From: Hydrangea macrophylla | Taxonomy: Eukaryota; Streptophyta; Magnoliopsida; Cornales; Hydrangeaceae | Length of the DNA stretch: 64,000 nt | Assembly: GCA_033977485.1 (NCBI GenBank) | Contig: CM066994.1 | Location: 116,212,458-116,276,457 of the forward strand | Reading direction: 5' to 3' | Notes under the pieces: generated by a model | The model's input: only the letters and a program-made list of their open reading frames with translations | The model's database searches: none | Told to the model about the DNA's origin: nothing | Shown: in pieces, positions 1 to 11,109 of the stretch | Position numbering within the stretch: the first letter of the stretch is position 1 | Layout of the letters: each line of letters opens with the position of its first letter | Program-made: the position numbers and the translations under genes

Positions 1-2309
1 CCCTATGACAAGTCACTAAGGTAAGACGATGGTACTACCCTTTTCAATTATCATTTCATCAACCAAAGTGCTTATTTTCACTAACTTTAATGCTTTGGAT
101 CATAGAAGCGCTATATTGACAGTTTTGATTAACAACATTTTAGTACAAATATATTTTTCATGTATAGGCATTGATTACTAGATATGTGTGTGTATATATA
201 ACATCTACAAGTTTGCATTAGGATTTTAAAGAAAGCTCGTAGTAATGCTTGTGCACTTTCAGTTTCAACTTTTCAAGCTAGGCCCTGTTCAGTCAATATA
301 CATACCTGAACCTTCAGAATTTGGTAAGAAGGTAAAACTTCTCTTTTTGGTTAATAACTAGGAAGCAAACTGAAATAGGGTGAAAAAAAAATGTGTCTCA
401 TAGCTTCCTCTCTTTTTGGCTCCTAAAACATTTTGAAAAGACTTCTACCATGGTTTAACCATAAAAAGACTACACATTTTGAAAAGACTTCTACCATTTT
501 GAAAAGTCTTTTATAAAATTCGTAAATAATTATACTTTTGGAATTTTCATATTCTGTCCGCGTTGGTCCATGTAAAATGTGATTCTGCACAACTTTCGTC
601 TAATGGAATTTTTCACAAATCCGCACCGTTTGGGCAGAAAAATAACATTTCAGCAGCAGTTTTTTTTTTTGACAGCAGTTTTTTTTTTTTGACAGCAGCC
701 CATGCGCTCGAGTTTAAATCCTCAAGTTTAAACATCGATACATGCCTAATCAAGTCCGAAACAACATACAACACGAGTCTAGACCAAACGGAACTTCATA
801 CGCTCAAAATTTATGAAAACCGAGAAGCGAAAGAGATTAAAAGAAAAAGAGAGGGAGTTAGAGAGGGAGAGAGATTGAGAAGGAGAGATAGAGAAAGGGA
901 AAGAGAAGGGGAGTTCTAAACATGCACGCACGTGTAACATTGTTTTCGGAAACATTTTAAAGTACTAATACAACATAATTAAAAGAAAAGAAATACTCGA
1001 GAAATAGAAAGAGATAAGAGGGAGAGATAAAGAACGAGAGGGGGAGGGAAGTTTAAAACTTTTGAAATGGTTTAAATAACAATCACAACAAATCCGGTAA
1101 TGATTCCAACATCAAAAGAACGAAGCAACACAAGAATTCTCATGATCACTACTAAAAAAAAATGAATCCGGCAAGGATTCAAACGAAAGAGATCAACAAT
1201 GCATAACACGAATCCGACTAGGATTCCAAATACAAGGGAAACTCAAACCACGAACAAAGCAATTATAATTATGTGAACTTAAGGAGATTCGACGATCTCA
1301 AAAAGTAAATACTTAATCCGAAATGAGTCTAACAGGTAGGAAAGCAAGGACTAGACACGTGTCCATTAAACCAATGAAATTCTTCAACGACAAAATACAA
1401 ATTCACGAACAAGGGGTTTTGTAAAAACGTAATCCAACATCTTAACGGTTCAGAACTCAAGAGATTTTGTAGCGACTGTCCTGTCACTCCTGTGTCTGCT
1501 AAGCTTGTATTCCTCAAAAAGGGAAAAAACAAAATCACAATGTCACAATCGGTTTTTGTTGAGCTATTTTTGGTGTACAGGTTCTACAAACTCTAAAACT
1601 TCTGGGTGTGAAAATTCATTCTGTCACACAGCTCACAAAAATAACAGATTTTGTGCACCACAGAATATGCACACCCCCGATCATGCCATATGCACATCCG
1701 CACACAACACAGCATGGGCACAATACACGTGTACATCATCCCACGCCCACAGCACATGCGGACAGCCACACGCACAACGCACACACTCACTGCTTCGCAC
1801 TCCACGCACACAGTGCTGACTACTTTTTTATGTTTGGTTTTTTACTTTTAGTTCGTGTGCTCTAATATTAATTGAAGTAATTGTAATTACTAATGTTGAA
1901 AGTTCGAGTTTTTATTACAACCACCTTCGAATGGTGGAAAGTAACTAAACAACTTTTGAATCAAGCAGAAACCATTCCAGGAATTGGAATTTTCTTTTGT
2001 GTTTTTGGCTAGGCCAGATTCATTTCATCCATGTATTGGTTCCCAACACGTGGTCGTGGGAACAAAATACAAAATAAAAATTCAGTGACACCACTCTTTT
2101 AGGTGCTCCCATCAACCACATGTGTTGGAAACCATATTTCGCAAATATTGGGAAATAAGAGCACCCTCATGTGATGACTAAAATTTTATGTAGCACCATA
2201 TTTCGCAAATATTGGGAAATGGAGCTACTACTCTATGATTGAAGTTTTTTTTTGAACAACTGTATCAGTTGAAGAACACTTTTAAAGTATTTTTCTTTCT
2301 TCATTTCAG
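1..2309. other. Gene-free flank with simple repeats
   Basis: I see no supported gene here. The stretch holds short direct repeats: a unit containing GAAAAGACTTCTACCAT around 433-500, and a T-run plus GACAGCAG unit twice at 656-700. There is a purine-rich GA tract at about 838-912 and a CA-rich patch at 1620-1810. A 35-base unit containing ATATTTCGCAAATATTGGG occurs at about 2135 and again at about 2195. The open frames in this stretch are low-complexity or lack any family resemblance. Confidence 0.6.
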
Positions 2310-3186
2310 AGCAACCATAGTACTGCTAACTTTCATGGTGCCGCGAGAGCATTGGGTTATGTTAGGTGAGCCAGAGGCGAATCAAGTGTTCAATTTTTGT
2401 TTACGTTTTAGAGATGGGTAGTATTTTCAATAAGTTCAAGTAAGAAGTCCTTTAATCCGATCATATACTAATATGACAGCGACAAGCCCGGCAACCATGA
2501 TTTCAAAATCCTAAGAAAGCTTGTATTGCCTGATGGTTCTGTACTCAGCGTTAGATATGTCGACCGACCAACTCGAGACTGTCTGTTTAAGGACCCTGTC
2601 ATGGATGGGAAAATGTAATATATATGTTCCCTGTCTTAGTGTCTCCTCTTGAAATTCTAAGGCTATGTTTTGTTTTTTATTGAGGGAAAAGAAAGAGAAC
2701 CATAAAGGAAAGTGTTTTCTTTTGTTTGGTTACCAACGAAAATCATGACGAAAACAAGGAGGAAAAGATTTTGTTTTTGTTTTTTGTTTTTTATTTTCAA
2801 GGAAAAGAAAGTACAGTGGGACTGGGACCTGCGTAAGTCACGTTCCTCTCTTTTTTCTAGGTTACAGTAATATTTTGAAAGTTTTTTACTTTTAATGTTT
2901 TTGAAACATGAACGAAAACATACAGGAAATAGTTTTCCTTCTTGTTTTCCATTCCATTTTATTTTCCCTCAATGAACCCGCAAATCAAACAAAGCCTAAA
3001 AGTCAATAAATCACTTCATTTTAGCCAAAGTCTTATATGTCTAACTTTTTTTTTGCTTGATTCTGCAGTCTTCTAAAGATATGAAACTTGAACAAGCTAT
3101 GTGGAGTCGTAGGTGTTTTCAATTGCCAAGAAGCCGGAATTTGGCCAATGAAACAAGTTGATCCAGACACACAAATCTCCACATCC
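2310..3186 (+). pseudogene. Raffinose synthase / alkaline alpha-galactosidase (GH36) 3' fragment
   Basis: Three exons of the C-terminal half of a raffinose synthase / seed-imbibition-type GH36 protein can be read: 2310-2365, 2480-2614 and 3069 to about 3186. They join with GT-AG borders and compatible phases. Visible family motifs are [20 protein letters not shown] (its Ser codon is split by the first intron), [21 protein letters not shown] and GVVGVFNCQ. Active family members move galactose from galactinol to sucrose or hydrolyse galactosides; this copy should not. A TGA at 3082-3084 replaces the Trp of the family's LLKIWN-like motif. The catalytic upstream exons are not found in the window, and the protein then runs into non-coding sequence. 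The second intron carries a Tourist-like MITE. I infer a truncated pseudogene; recognition of the family is firm, the exact subfamily is not. Confidence 0.82.
2661..2996. mobile_element. Tourist-like MITE in GH36 pseudogene intron
   Basis: The ends GGCTATGTTTTG and CAAACAAAGCC are imperfect inverted repeats, flanked by TAA at 2658-2660 and 2997-2999. A 3-bp TAA duplication fits PIF/Harbinger (Tourist) elements. Related elements with the same end sequence occur at 27326 and 45013. Confidence 0.7.
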
Positions 3187-3436
3187 ACCAATGATACAGT
3201 TGGGGAGCATATTTTAATATTTAGGTTTGGATTTAGAAATAGTTTTTATTCAAGGATAATTATGCCTATTTTGGATTATATTTTTTGTATTTAATATAGA
3301 TTGAGCTTGTATTTATTATGGTTTGGATTTGAGCTTATTATATATATTTATAGTAAATGTGATATGGTTGTGATGGAAATTAGGTGCAAATAAAATTTGG
3401 GAGCATATTTTAGTATTTGTTTTTCATATTTAAAAT
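3187..3436. repeat. AT-rich direct repeat
   Basis: The phrase GGGAGCATATTTTA occurs at about 3202 and again at about 3401, so the stretch carries a short direct repeat about 200 bases apart. No gene is visible. Confidence 0.45.
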
Positions 3437-3855
3437 AATTACTAACGGATAATTTCTGTTGGTATTCTTACACATGTGTTAGAAAACAAACCGTTAGTAA
3501 TAATTACTAACGGTTTATATCCGTTAGTAATTGTCTCGAAAGTGTTAGAAAGTTACATGTTACATACCGTTAGTATTTTTGTATATAAAAGTGTTAGAAA
3601 ATAAACCGTTAGAATAAATATTACTAACGGAATATTTCCGTTAAGAATAATAAATTACTAACGGTAATTTACCGTTAGTAAACATATTACTAACGGTAAA
3701 TTACCGTTAGTAAAAATAATTTTCCTAACGGAACATTACCGTTAGAAATTCCGTTAGAATTATTAGCCACGCTCTATTTCTAACGGTAAATTACCGTTAG
3801 GAATAATTTTACTAACGGTAAATTACCGTTAGTAATGTGCCCTTTTGGTGTAGTG
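3437..3855. mobile_element. CACTA-type transposon terminus with subterminal repeats
   Basis: The right edge reads TTTTGGTGTAGTG, the complement of a CACTACACCAAAA terminus as in plant CACTA (En/Spm) elements. It is followed by TAA, a possible 3-bp duplication. Inside, the heptamer CTAACGG and its complement CCGTTAG recur more than a dozen times in both orientations, as subterminal transposase-binding arrays of this superfamily do. I could not find the matching opposite end, so this is a fragment or one end of a deleted element. Confidence 0.7.
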
Positions 3856-4175
3856 TAAAAGAATTAAGTGAAATTTCACGGAGAAAGTTAGGTGAAATTT
3901 TATTTATGGCAAATCAAAGTTAAGTAAATTTTACTCATCTTAAGTCAAATTTGACTTAGGATCATTCTGAACTGAAAATTACATTCAATACTGTATTTTG
4001 TCACTAAGAAAATTTACACAACCTCTTCTGAACCTGAACAGTTCCCCCCACTAAAAGAATTAAGTAAAATTTCACGGAGAAAGTTAAGTGAAATTTCATT
4101 TATGACAAATCAAAGTTAACTAAAATTTACTCAATTTAAGTCAAATTTGACTTAGGATCATTCTGAACTGAATTT
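3856..4175. repeat. Direct repeat of about 125 bp flanking the CACTA end
   Basis: The block beginning AAAGAATTAAGTGAAATTTC at about 3857 returns at about 4053 with a few changes, ending in both cases near GATCATTCTGAACTGAA. The unit contains internal AAGTGAAATTTCACTT-like palindromes. Confidence 0.7.
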
Positions 4176-4285
4176 CAACTTAATAATAAATTTCATTAGC
4201 TACTTGCACAAAATTATCAAACAACTTAATAATAAATTTCATTAGCTACTTTTAAAAACCGCGTGGGGGCCAAACTAAGCCCTAA

Positions 4286-5781
4286 TCTATACTTAAAGTA
4301 TTTAACTTGCCCCTTTTTAAACTAAGAAATCTTACAATAGAGAAAATTCCAATCTCCACAAATATTAAGTGAAATTTAACTTAATATTTTATGTACTTAG
4401 TGAAATTTCACTTATTAAGTGAAATTTCACTTATTATTTATATATGTAAAATTTTGAATTTTTTTTTTTTGCTCAAAACATATCAACAATGGTACTAGTT
4501 TTGTAGATCTCGTCGACACGATTCCAACGGTATAAAATTTACAAAAAATGGAGTTGTAGAACAAAAGTTATGGAGGTTTAAAGTTTAAAAACATTTTTTC
4601 GAAATTGAAAAGTATATGGTACAATGCTCACACCATGTGAGCAGTCTTTGGACAAAAGCAAGCGCGTGAGGCGCGTGAGGTGCGCCTGGGGAGGCGTGAT
4701 CCTGCGCATGTGCGCGTGTTGGGCATTGGGGAAAAATTTGGGCGCGTTGGGCACGCTTTGGTGGCGTTTGACTTGACTATTTTTACAATTCCTTTAAGGG
4801 TAGTTTGGTCTGATGAAAAGAGTAAAATGGATTTGAAAAGTGATGTTTTAATATTGTGGATGTAGGTTAAAAATGGGCATGGGCTTTTGTCCTTAGTAAG
4901 TTTATTGTTAATGGGCTGTCTTTTAATCCAATTATGCCCAACTTTAAGGACCTTAAGCCAAGCCTCCCTATTAATTACTGCTCATTTGTTTTCCAAACTT
5001 TTGTTTTGGACTGATATTGCAAACTTTTTTAAAATTGAATTTTTATATAAAAGTAATGCTATGTTTCTCAAATTTGATTTTCAAACATTTTTTTTTCATT
5101 TGTACAGGGGTGGATCTAAGTTTTGGGGAGAGGGGCTCAAGCCCACCCCAGATTTTTGAGAAATTGTAAATTTGCACTAATTTTTTTTAACAGTTAAGCC
5201 CTCCTTGAAAATTATAAAAGCCCCCTTTGACATTATGAGATTTTTATATTAATCTCTGGATCTCTTATATTTTTGTGCTAATTATATAAAAGCCACTCTC
5301 TTATGTTTTGTGATGATTTTTATAGCATTAGCTTATATTATATACACAGAATATGCATAAATAAGTCCAAAAGTCCCACACACTAGCCTCTATCAAGCCC
5401 ACTGGATTGATTTTCTAGATCCACCCCTGATTGTATCATATGCAGTGGTATGCAATATCATCGATCACTACACATGTGATATAACTGTTAAGTCATTTAA
5501 GAACTAAATTTGGAATTTAAATTTTAAAATAAGCAAAACATCTTATTATATTATTATAATATGAAAGCCTCAAAATGTCACATGTCAAACTAATAGGCAA
5601 CCAAGACAAATGTATATTGAGGCTTCCCAAGTGTATTCTATACATTTTATTTATTCTTAATTTCACCGTTAATTAGGCACGTTATATATTTTCTCTCCTT
5701 ATCAATTATAATACCACTCAATTCAATTTTCAATTCATCCTTAAAAAAATTTCCCGTGCATTGCACGGATTGAAAAACTAG
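4286..5781 (+). mobile_element. Non-autonomous Helitron with both ends
   Basis: The 5' end TCTATACTTAAAG follows an A (4285). The 3' end has a hairpin CCGTGCATTGCACGG at 5754-5768, then a ten-base spacer and CTAG at 5778-5781, followed by T. Insertion between A and T, a TC start, a CTAG end and a 3' hairpin are the defining marks of Helitrons. No Rep/helicase coding sequence is visible, so it is non-autonomous. It carries a nested hAT-like element at 5105-5429. Confidence 0.82.
5105..5429. mobile_element. hAT-like non-autonomous element nested in Helitron
   Basis: Terminal inverted repeats CAGGGGTGGATCTA and TAGATCCACCCCTG are perfect over 14 bases. The flanks ATTTGTA and ATTGTA resemble a degraded target duplication. 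The interior has no long coding frame of known type. Confidence 0.72.
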
Positions 5782-5896
5782 TTATTCTTTAAAATTTGGA
5801 TACTTTACACATCAACATATACATACATAGAAGAATATGATCATGTTATGTTGTAGAATCTATGCCTGTGCGTACACACACATATATATAATCTGA

Positions 5897-6038
5897 TTTT
5901 AGTGCGCACTGGGTGAGCGCGCTGAGCTTATAAGTATAAAAAAAACTACGGCTAAACGGGGCGACAGGACAGTGGAGCAGTCCGCGATTTTTTTAGGCAT
6001 TTGAAAAACCTAGTGCGCTCACCCAATACACATTGAAG
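5897..6038. mobile_element. Short inverted-repeat element
   Basis: The left arm, containing GTGCGCACTGGGTGAGCGC, pairs imperfectly with the right arm, containing GTGCGCTCACCCAATACACA. It looks like a small MITE; no clear duplication was found. Confidence 0.55.
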
Positions 6039-7819
6039 CATGACTCTCTCTCTATATATTTATGAGGGTCGTCCATTTGTTTTGAAAACTAGAACTTTCT
6101 CCTCGGGTGTCCATGAATGGACAAATGAGGGGGCTAAGATGACACTCTTTAATCATTTGATTAGTTAACTAAAGTTGGTCATAATTAACCATTTTTTAAG
6201 AAAATTTCAATTGACCGTCCACTTGTACAAGCATTATAATTGAATTTATAATTAAAAGATGCTTAGTTCACACCTAATACAATGATTAGAAAATAGCATA
6301 CCCATAAAGGACCAACACGTCTCCAAATCTTTTTCTCACAAATTATTTTTTATTTTTGTATGCTAATTATAGTGTTTTTGTTTCTTGATGAGGACAATTT
6401 ATTACTTAATTCTTTTGCAAAAAGTTCCTTCTTTTTTTTTTTTTCCTTTTTTTTTTTTTTTTTTTTTTTTTTTGTTTTTTATAATTCTCTGTATGCTTTA
6501 ATTTGTTGAGCTATCATCTTGAATTACATTCTATTCCCCCGACTTGAACACACTAAAGTTCTCTTTGCTTTGCAAATTTAGAAAGAAAAAAAAAAAAAAA
6601 AAAAAGGAAACTGGGTTCTTTGTATTTTTCTGTCAATAATTATAATTTTCATAAATAAATAAAAAAGAAGAAGAAGAAGGAAGTGACCACTACAACAAAT
6701 CTGCTTTTTTTGCGACGCACAGCTGCGTGGCTAACATAATTCAACATTTTTCACTTTATCTCTGAATATTTTTACTTTGTATTTTTATTTTTTTTTAATC
6801 ATTTCTCTTATTTTTTTATTTTTTATTTTTGATATGGGGGAGGGGCTGAGATTTGAACACTGAACCTATACATTGGAGGGAACTTATATATGCCAAACTC
6901 TTTGTCACTTGAGCTATGTCATCCTATGCTTATTTCTCTTATTAATCAAAAAGCATCTTTTCCTTTCCATTTTTCCGCTAAATTCATGAACTATAAGCTT
7001 AAAAAAATATTTTTTTTTTCCTCTTATTAGAAACTTGCTATGGACTTTCCTTTGAGGCAATTTCTAGTTCAAGCTTCGTGTTACTAAAAAAACAAAAAAA
7101 ATTTGCGACAGGTCAGATACAAGTTTAATGCTTATTTTGACTTCCTTTTTTCTGCATTTTCCCAATAAAATTTTGAATGAGAATTTACCAATTATAATAG
7201 AAAAAAAAAATTAAACAAAATTAATGGGCTATGGTGATGACGTGGCAGAATACCGGATATTCCCACAAAATACTTCAAGGAGGAGATATTATTCAGTGTG
7301 CTCGTCACCATCACACTACATCATTGTATTGAGTGCTGATGTAGTGTTATGCTATAATTATACACTTCAATGTATTTCGTGTTAATCCATTTTGTTATTC
7401 TTAACTGTACTTGAAACAAAATGGCTTTACTTTATACCAATTTGGAGTTGTATTAAATTTTATTTATTTTTATCATACGGAAGAGAGGCACTCGAATCTA
7501 CGTCTAAGACGTGAGAAGAGTTGATTCTGACCAATTTGGATAACATCTCCTTTTAAGATTTAAAATTTATAAAATAGAATAATAGTTTTTAAAATGAATA
7601 ATTTAAATATGATTAATACGTCACACATTTAACAAGATAGATTAAGATTGTCTATCTAAAAATGGGACCTGAAGGCATTTTTGGGGTTTAGATAGGTTAA
7701 TTCTTAGTCAAAGTCACAGAATACACATTCCATTTTTAAAAAAAAAAATTTGGTTCGATCCTGGTTCTTTGTCCTTTGGAGTCCGACAAATACTGTCCGG
7801 CTCGATGGCATTATAAAAA
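6039..7819. other. AT-rich intergenic stretch
   Basis: No gene is visible. The stretch has long T runs (6430-6475), an A run (6584-6606), a reverse SINE (below), and a CACTACAACAAATCTGC string at 6688 followed by GCGACGCA, which could be a broken CACTA-type end. Confidence 0.5.
6785..6940 (-). mobile_element. tRNA-derived SINE (minus)
   Basis: Read on the minus strand, a box-A-like TAGCTCAAGTGACAAAGAG is followed by a box-B-like GGTTCAGTGTTCAAATCTC and then a T/A-rich tail (T-rich on + at 6785-6830). This is the usual layout of a Pol III SINE. The length is about 150 bp. Confidence 0.6.
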
Positions 7820-8530
7820 TAAAAATGCTACATTCATAATTTTTTTATAATTTTTTTTTTACAATTATCATATTTTAACTCTTGATTTCATGTGGAATTC
7901 TCATAAAATACACCGAAATCAAGGACCATCAGTGGCGGAATTGTGTGTATTGTGAGGGGGTGCTCTCACATGTGATAAATTATTTTTACTAATATATATG
8001 TGTGTGTGTGTTATTCTTCATATTTTGTTGTTTGTTGACACCACCAAATAAAAAAATCTGCTACTCCTTATATTTGTTGTTTCTGGCACACCCAAACAAA
8101 AAAATATGCTAGTCCCTTAATCACCTTATTCATTTTATTGTATTTTTTGAACTCTAAACTTCAACCACATGTGTTTGAGAATCATTTGAGATACAAGATT
8201 TGGATCGAAGACCAGTAATTATGATAAGCTCAAACCCACCACCCTTCGCCCAACCCCCAACACCACCTTCCCAAGAACTCTCAAACAGTACAAAATAACT
8301 TAACATGGTAAATTTGTAGTCTTAGAAAAAAAAAAAAAAAGAAGAAGAAGATATACTCATGTGTAAATAGAACCAAAAAAATTGCCTCAGAGGCGCTACC
8401 ACCGAACCCCTGTGTGTTATTGTTAAATAGTCTACGTAGTAACTCGACACCCTCAAATGCAAACTCCTGGTTCCACCCCTAAGGACCATGATGTACAGTT
8501 GTGAAAAATGTTGTGAGTGTAACATTACTC
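7820..8530. mobile_element. Mutator-like MITE carrying a nested hAT element
   Basis: A 9-bp duplication TTATAAAAA sits at 7811-7819 and 8531-8539. The ends (AATGCTACATTCA, and TGAGTGTAACATT) are inverted relatives. A 9-bp duplication fits Mutator-like elements. The middle is interrupted by the element at 7930-8481. Confidence 0.72.
7930..8481. mobile_element. hAT-type non-autonomous element
   Basis: It begins CAGTGGCGGAA and ends TTCCACCCCTA, with exact 8-bp duplications AGGACCAT at 7922-7929 and 8482-8489. Eight-base duplications and CAGTGG/TAGGGGTGG-like ends fit the hAT superfamily. No transposase is encoded. Confidence 0.82.
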
Positions 8531-8746
8531 TTATAAAAACATGTTTTTAGATACTTACACAAGCTATATATATATATATATACACACACATATTGCACTT
8601 AGTATTAGTTTGTTTATTTTTGTTTTTGATTCAAGTAATTACTAGTTGTTATATTAGCTTGTTAATATACTAATTGTTGGCAAAATGTAAAAAAGTAAAA
8701 GGTAAAAAAAAACACACACACACACATACACACAAAAGTGCACTTA

Positions 8747-8918
8747 GAAAAATGCTAGGCACATAATACACACCACAATCATACTTTAAATGCATGTACT
8801 TTGTGCTTCTAAAAAAAGTGTAGGCTGTGTGTGAAAAATTCACACAGCACAAGGTACATACATTTAAAGCATGGATGTGGTCTGTGAAGTGATTAGTGTT
8901 GTGTGTCTAGCATTATTG
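8747..8918. mobile_element. Mutator-like MITE
   Basis: A fold-back element (arms contain ATGCTAGGCACATAA and TGTGTCTAGCATTAT) flanked by an exact 9-bp duplication GTGCACTTA at 8738-8746 and 8919-8927. Confidence 0.82.
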
Positions 8919-11109
8919 GTGCACTTATTACATTTTTGTTGGCATCACCTGATCTTGACTCAGCTCAACACAAACCGGACAAGTCGAATGACAGGTGTCA
9001 TGCTTACAGCCCGACGATGCTCTTAGGTGGATAAACGTGTGGAGGTCAAATCTGACTCACCTCATTCGTGCACACTCCTAAACCAGGGCCGACCCTGACC
9101 ATTTTGGGGCCCTAGGCGAGCACTTCAAGCGAGGTCCCTTTGTAATGGACCAATACCGGAGTTCACGGCTGTAACACCCGTACCCGGGGAACGGGTTAAT
9201 TAATTGTTAATATGCGTTAATTAATATAATTAGTGTATAAAATAGATTAAGAGGAGGCTTGGACTCGTCCATGTAAAAAGTGTTAAGAGAGGGACACTAG
9301 TTGGAAAAGTCCCCAGTGAAGTGGGACATGTATTGAAATGGAACCCAATGAAGGGTAAATTGGTAATTTGTATTTTAAATAATTAAATGCATTTTTATGT
9401 GATTACATGAATATATGTTTAAAATGCTTCCATATTATATGTTGATATATGTGTAGCATTTGGTATTAGTTAGACACCCAAATAAGGGTATAAATGAAAA
9501 AGATTTAAAATTAGTAGGTACGATAGCAATTTCACAAAATATGTGGGACCCACGTTGGGACCCATACGGAACTTAGACAAACACTCATTAGATAATTGGG
9601 TAGTTAATGGAATGTTTGGAGGATTTCATAATAGAAATTTAAGAAATTCTGGGAGTGTAAATGAAAAAGTGGAAAATTGAGGTATTGACACCTCAATGCA
9701 TGCAAAGGAGGTGTCAAGGGAGAGGGAGACTCTCAAATCTGATGGAAGTTAAACAAAACAAGAGAAATCACCGAGAGAGAAGACGGACCGTCACCGACGT
9801 CGAAATCTTGCCGTTCCGTCGCCGTCGTTCGTCGGATTCACGAATCGAAGCCATTTTCGGACTCGTGGAGGTGAGACGAACGTTTCTATACCCTTAATTT
9901 AAGTTTGAATTGCTGGATTTTGGTAGCTCATACTTAACGGTGGGACGTCGTCTACAGAATTCATGTAGGAATCTTGTTGGAGTAGAAATTGAGCTCTAAT
10001 TGGTAAAATTCAGCACTTCTCTAGCTTAATTTTGGGTAAATTTGTGTATAAGGTGAGTTTTCTACACCTAAAATTGATTGTGTTTAATGTGTTCAAGATT
10101 CAAGTGGTGTTAGAGATATTAATCCATGTCTAGAAGCTAATATATTGTTGGATTGATAATTTTATATCAATTTTATGAAAATTATGTTGATACATGTATA
10201 TGTGTTTATAAGTGCTTATATGTCTATGTGGTAGTCAATGAGCACCGAGGAAATTGTTCATTGTTGGGAGTAATAAGGGTGGTGTAGAGGAAGAATCTGA
10301 TAAATACGGAAGTCCAAGGAATAGAAGTGGCCACGGGACCAAGGGAGGTCTTCGGGTCTGAATGAACCATATAACCGGTGACTCGGCGACTATGTTTATG
10401 TTTTATGTGTTAATTATAGCATTGCACGTGTTAAATATACAATCATGTTTAGATTGCTCACTAAGCGTAATGCTTAAGAAAACCGTTTTCCTATTTCTGT
10501 TGTGGTACATAACAACCACCGCAGGTTCAGCGCCGTATCCGGAGAGGAAATGACGCTCATTGGGAGAGATGGGAGAGATGGGGGAGATTTGAGCTTCATA
10601 CATATGAATTTCTTTGGAACTTGTAAAATGATGTAAATTATGGTTACTTTCATGTTAATATTCATACTTGAGTTGTTGGGGATGATTTGGATCCTAAATT
10701 AGTATTTTGGTAATTGGAAGTGAATTAGAGAGCCTATGCATAATCTCTCTTGGTTTTGCTCAAGTGGTGTAAGTTGGTAGTTAAGGCCATTTCGGCAAGT
10801 CCGGATGTGACGCTAGTGTTTAGACATGTTTCACTTGTGTTTATAATGCTAGTTATAACTTTGAGTTAATTCACAACAAGTTTCATGTACTTTGGAGGAA
10901 ATCTGAGTTTTAAAGTTTAAAAGTTTGTTTTAGTTCAAATGAAATGAGTTCTTGGTAAATTTGATCAAATGGTGAATGTGTTTGTGTAATCCATGCTTGA
11001 TTTAAGTTTAAAAGTGTTTGGAAATGTGTTGAATATGTTTTCCCAAAGTTTCATAAAGTTTCCATGTGATTTGGTTTGGTTTGGGTATGATTTGGTAGTG
11101 TTTGACAGC

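Noticed and set aside
1505..1865. His/Thr-rich frames on both strands
   Set aside because: Driven by a CA-rich patch; no domain or splice support.
9661..9897. Arg-rich 78-residue frame
   Set aside because: It lies within a solo LTR, is not similar to a known protein, and is likely part of the LTR transcript leader.
10362..10665. Small frames of about 63-66 residues on both strands
   Set aside because: Inside the solo LTR at 9170-12991, mutually overlapping, without domain support.
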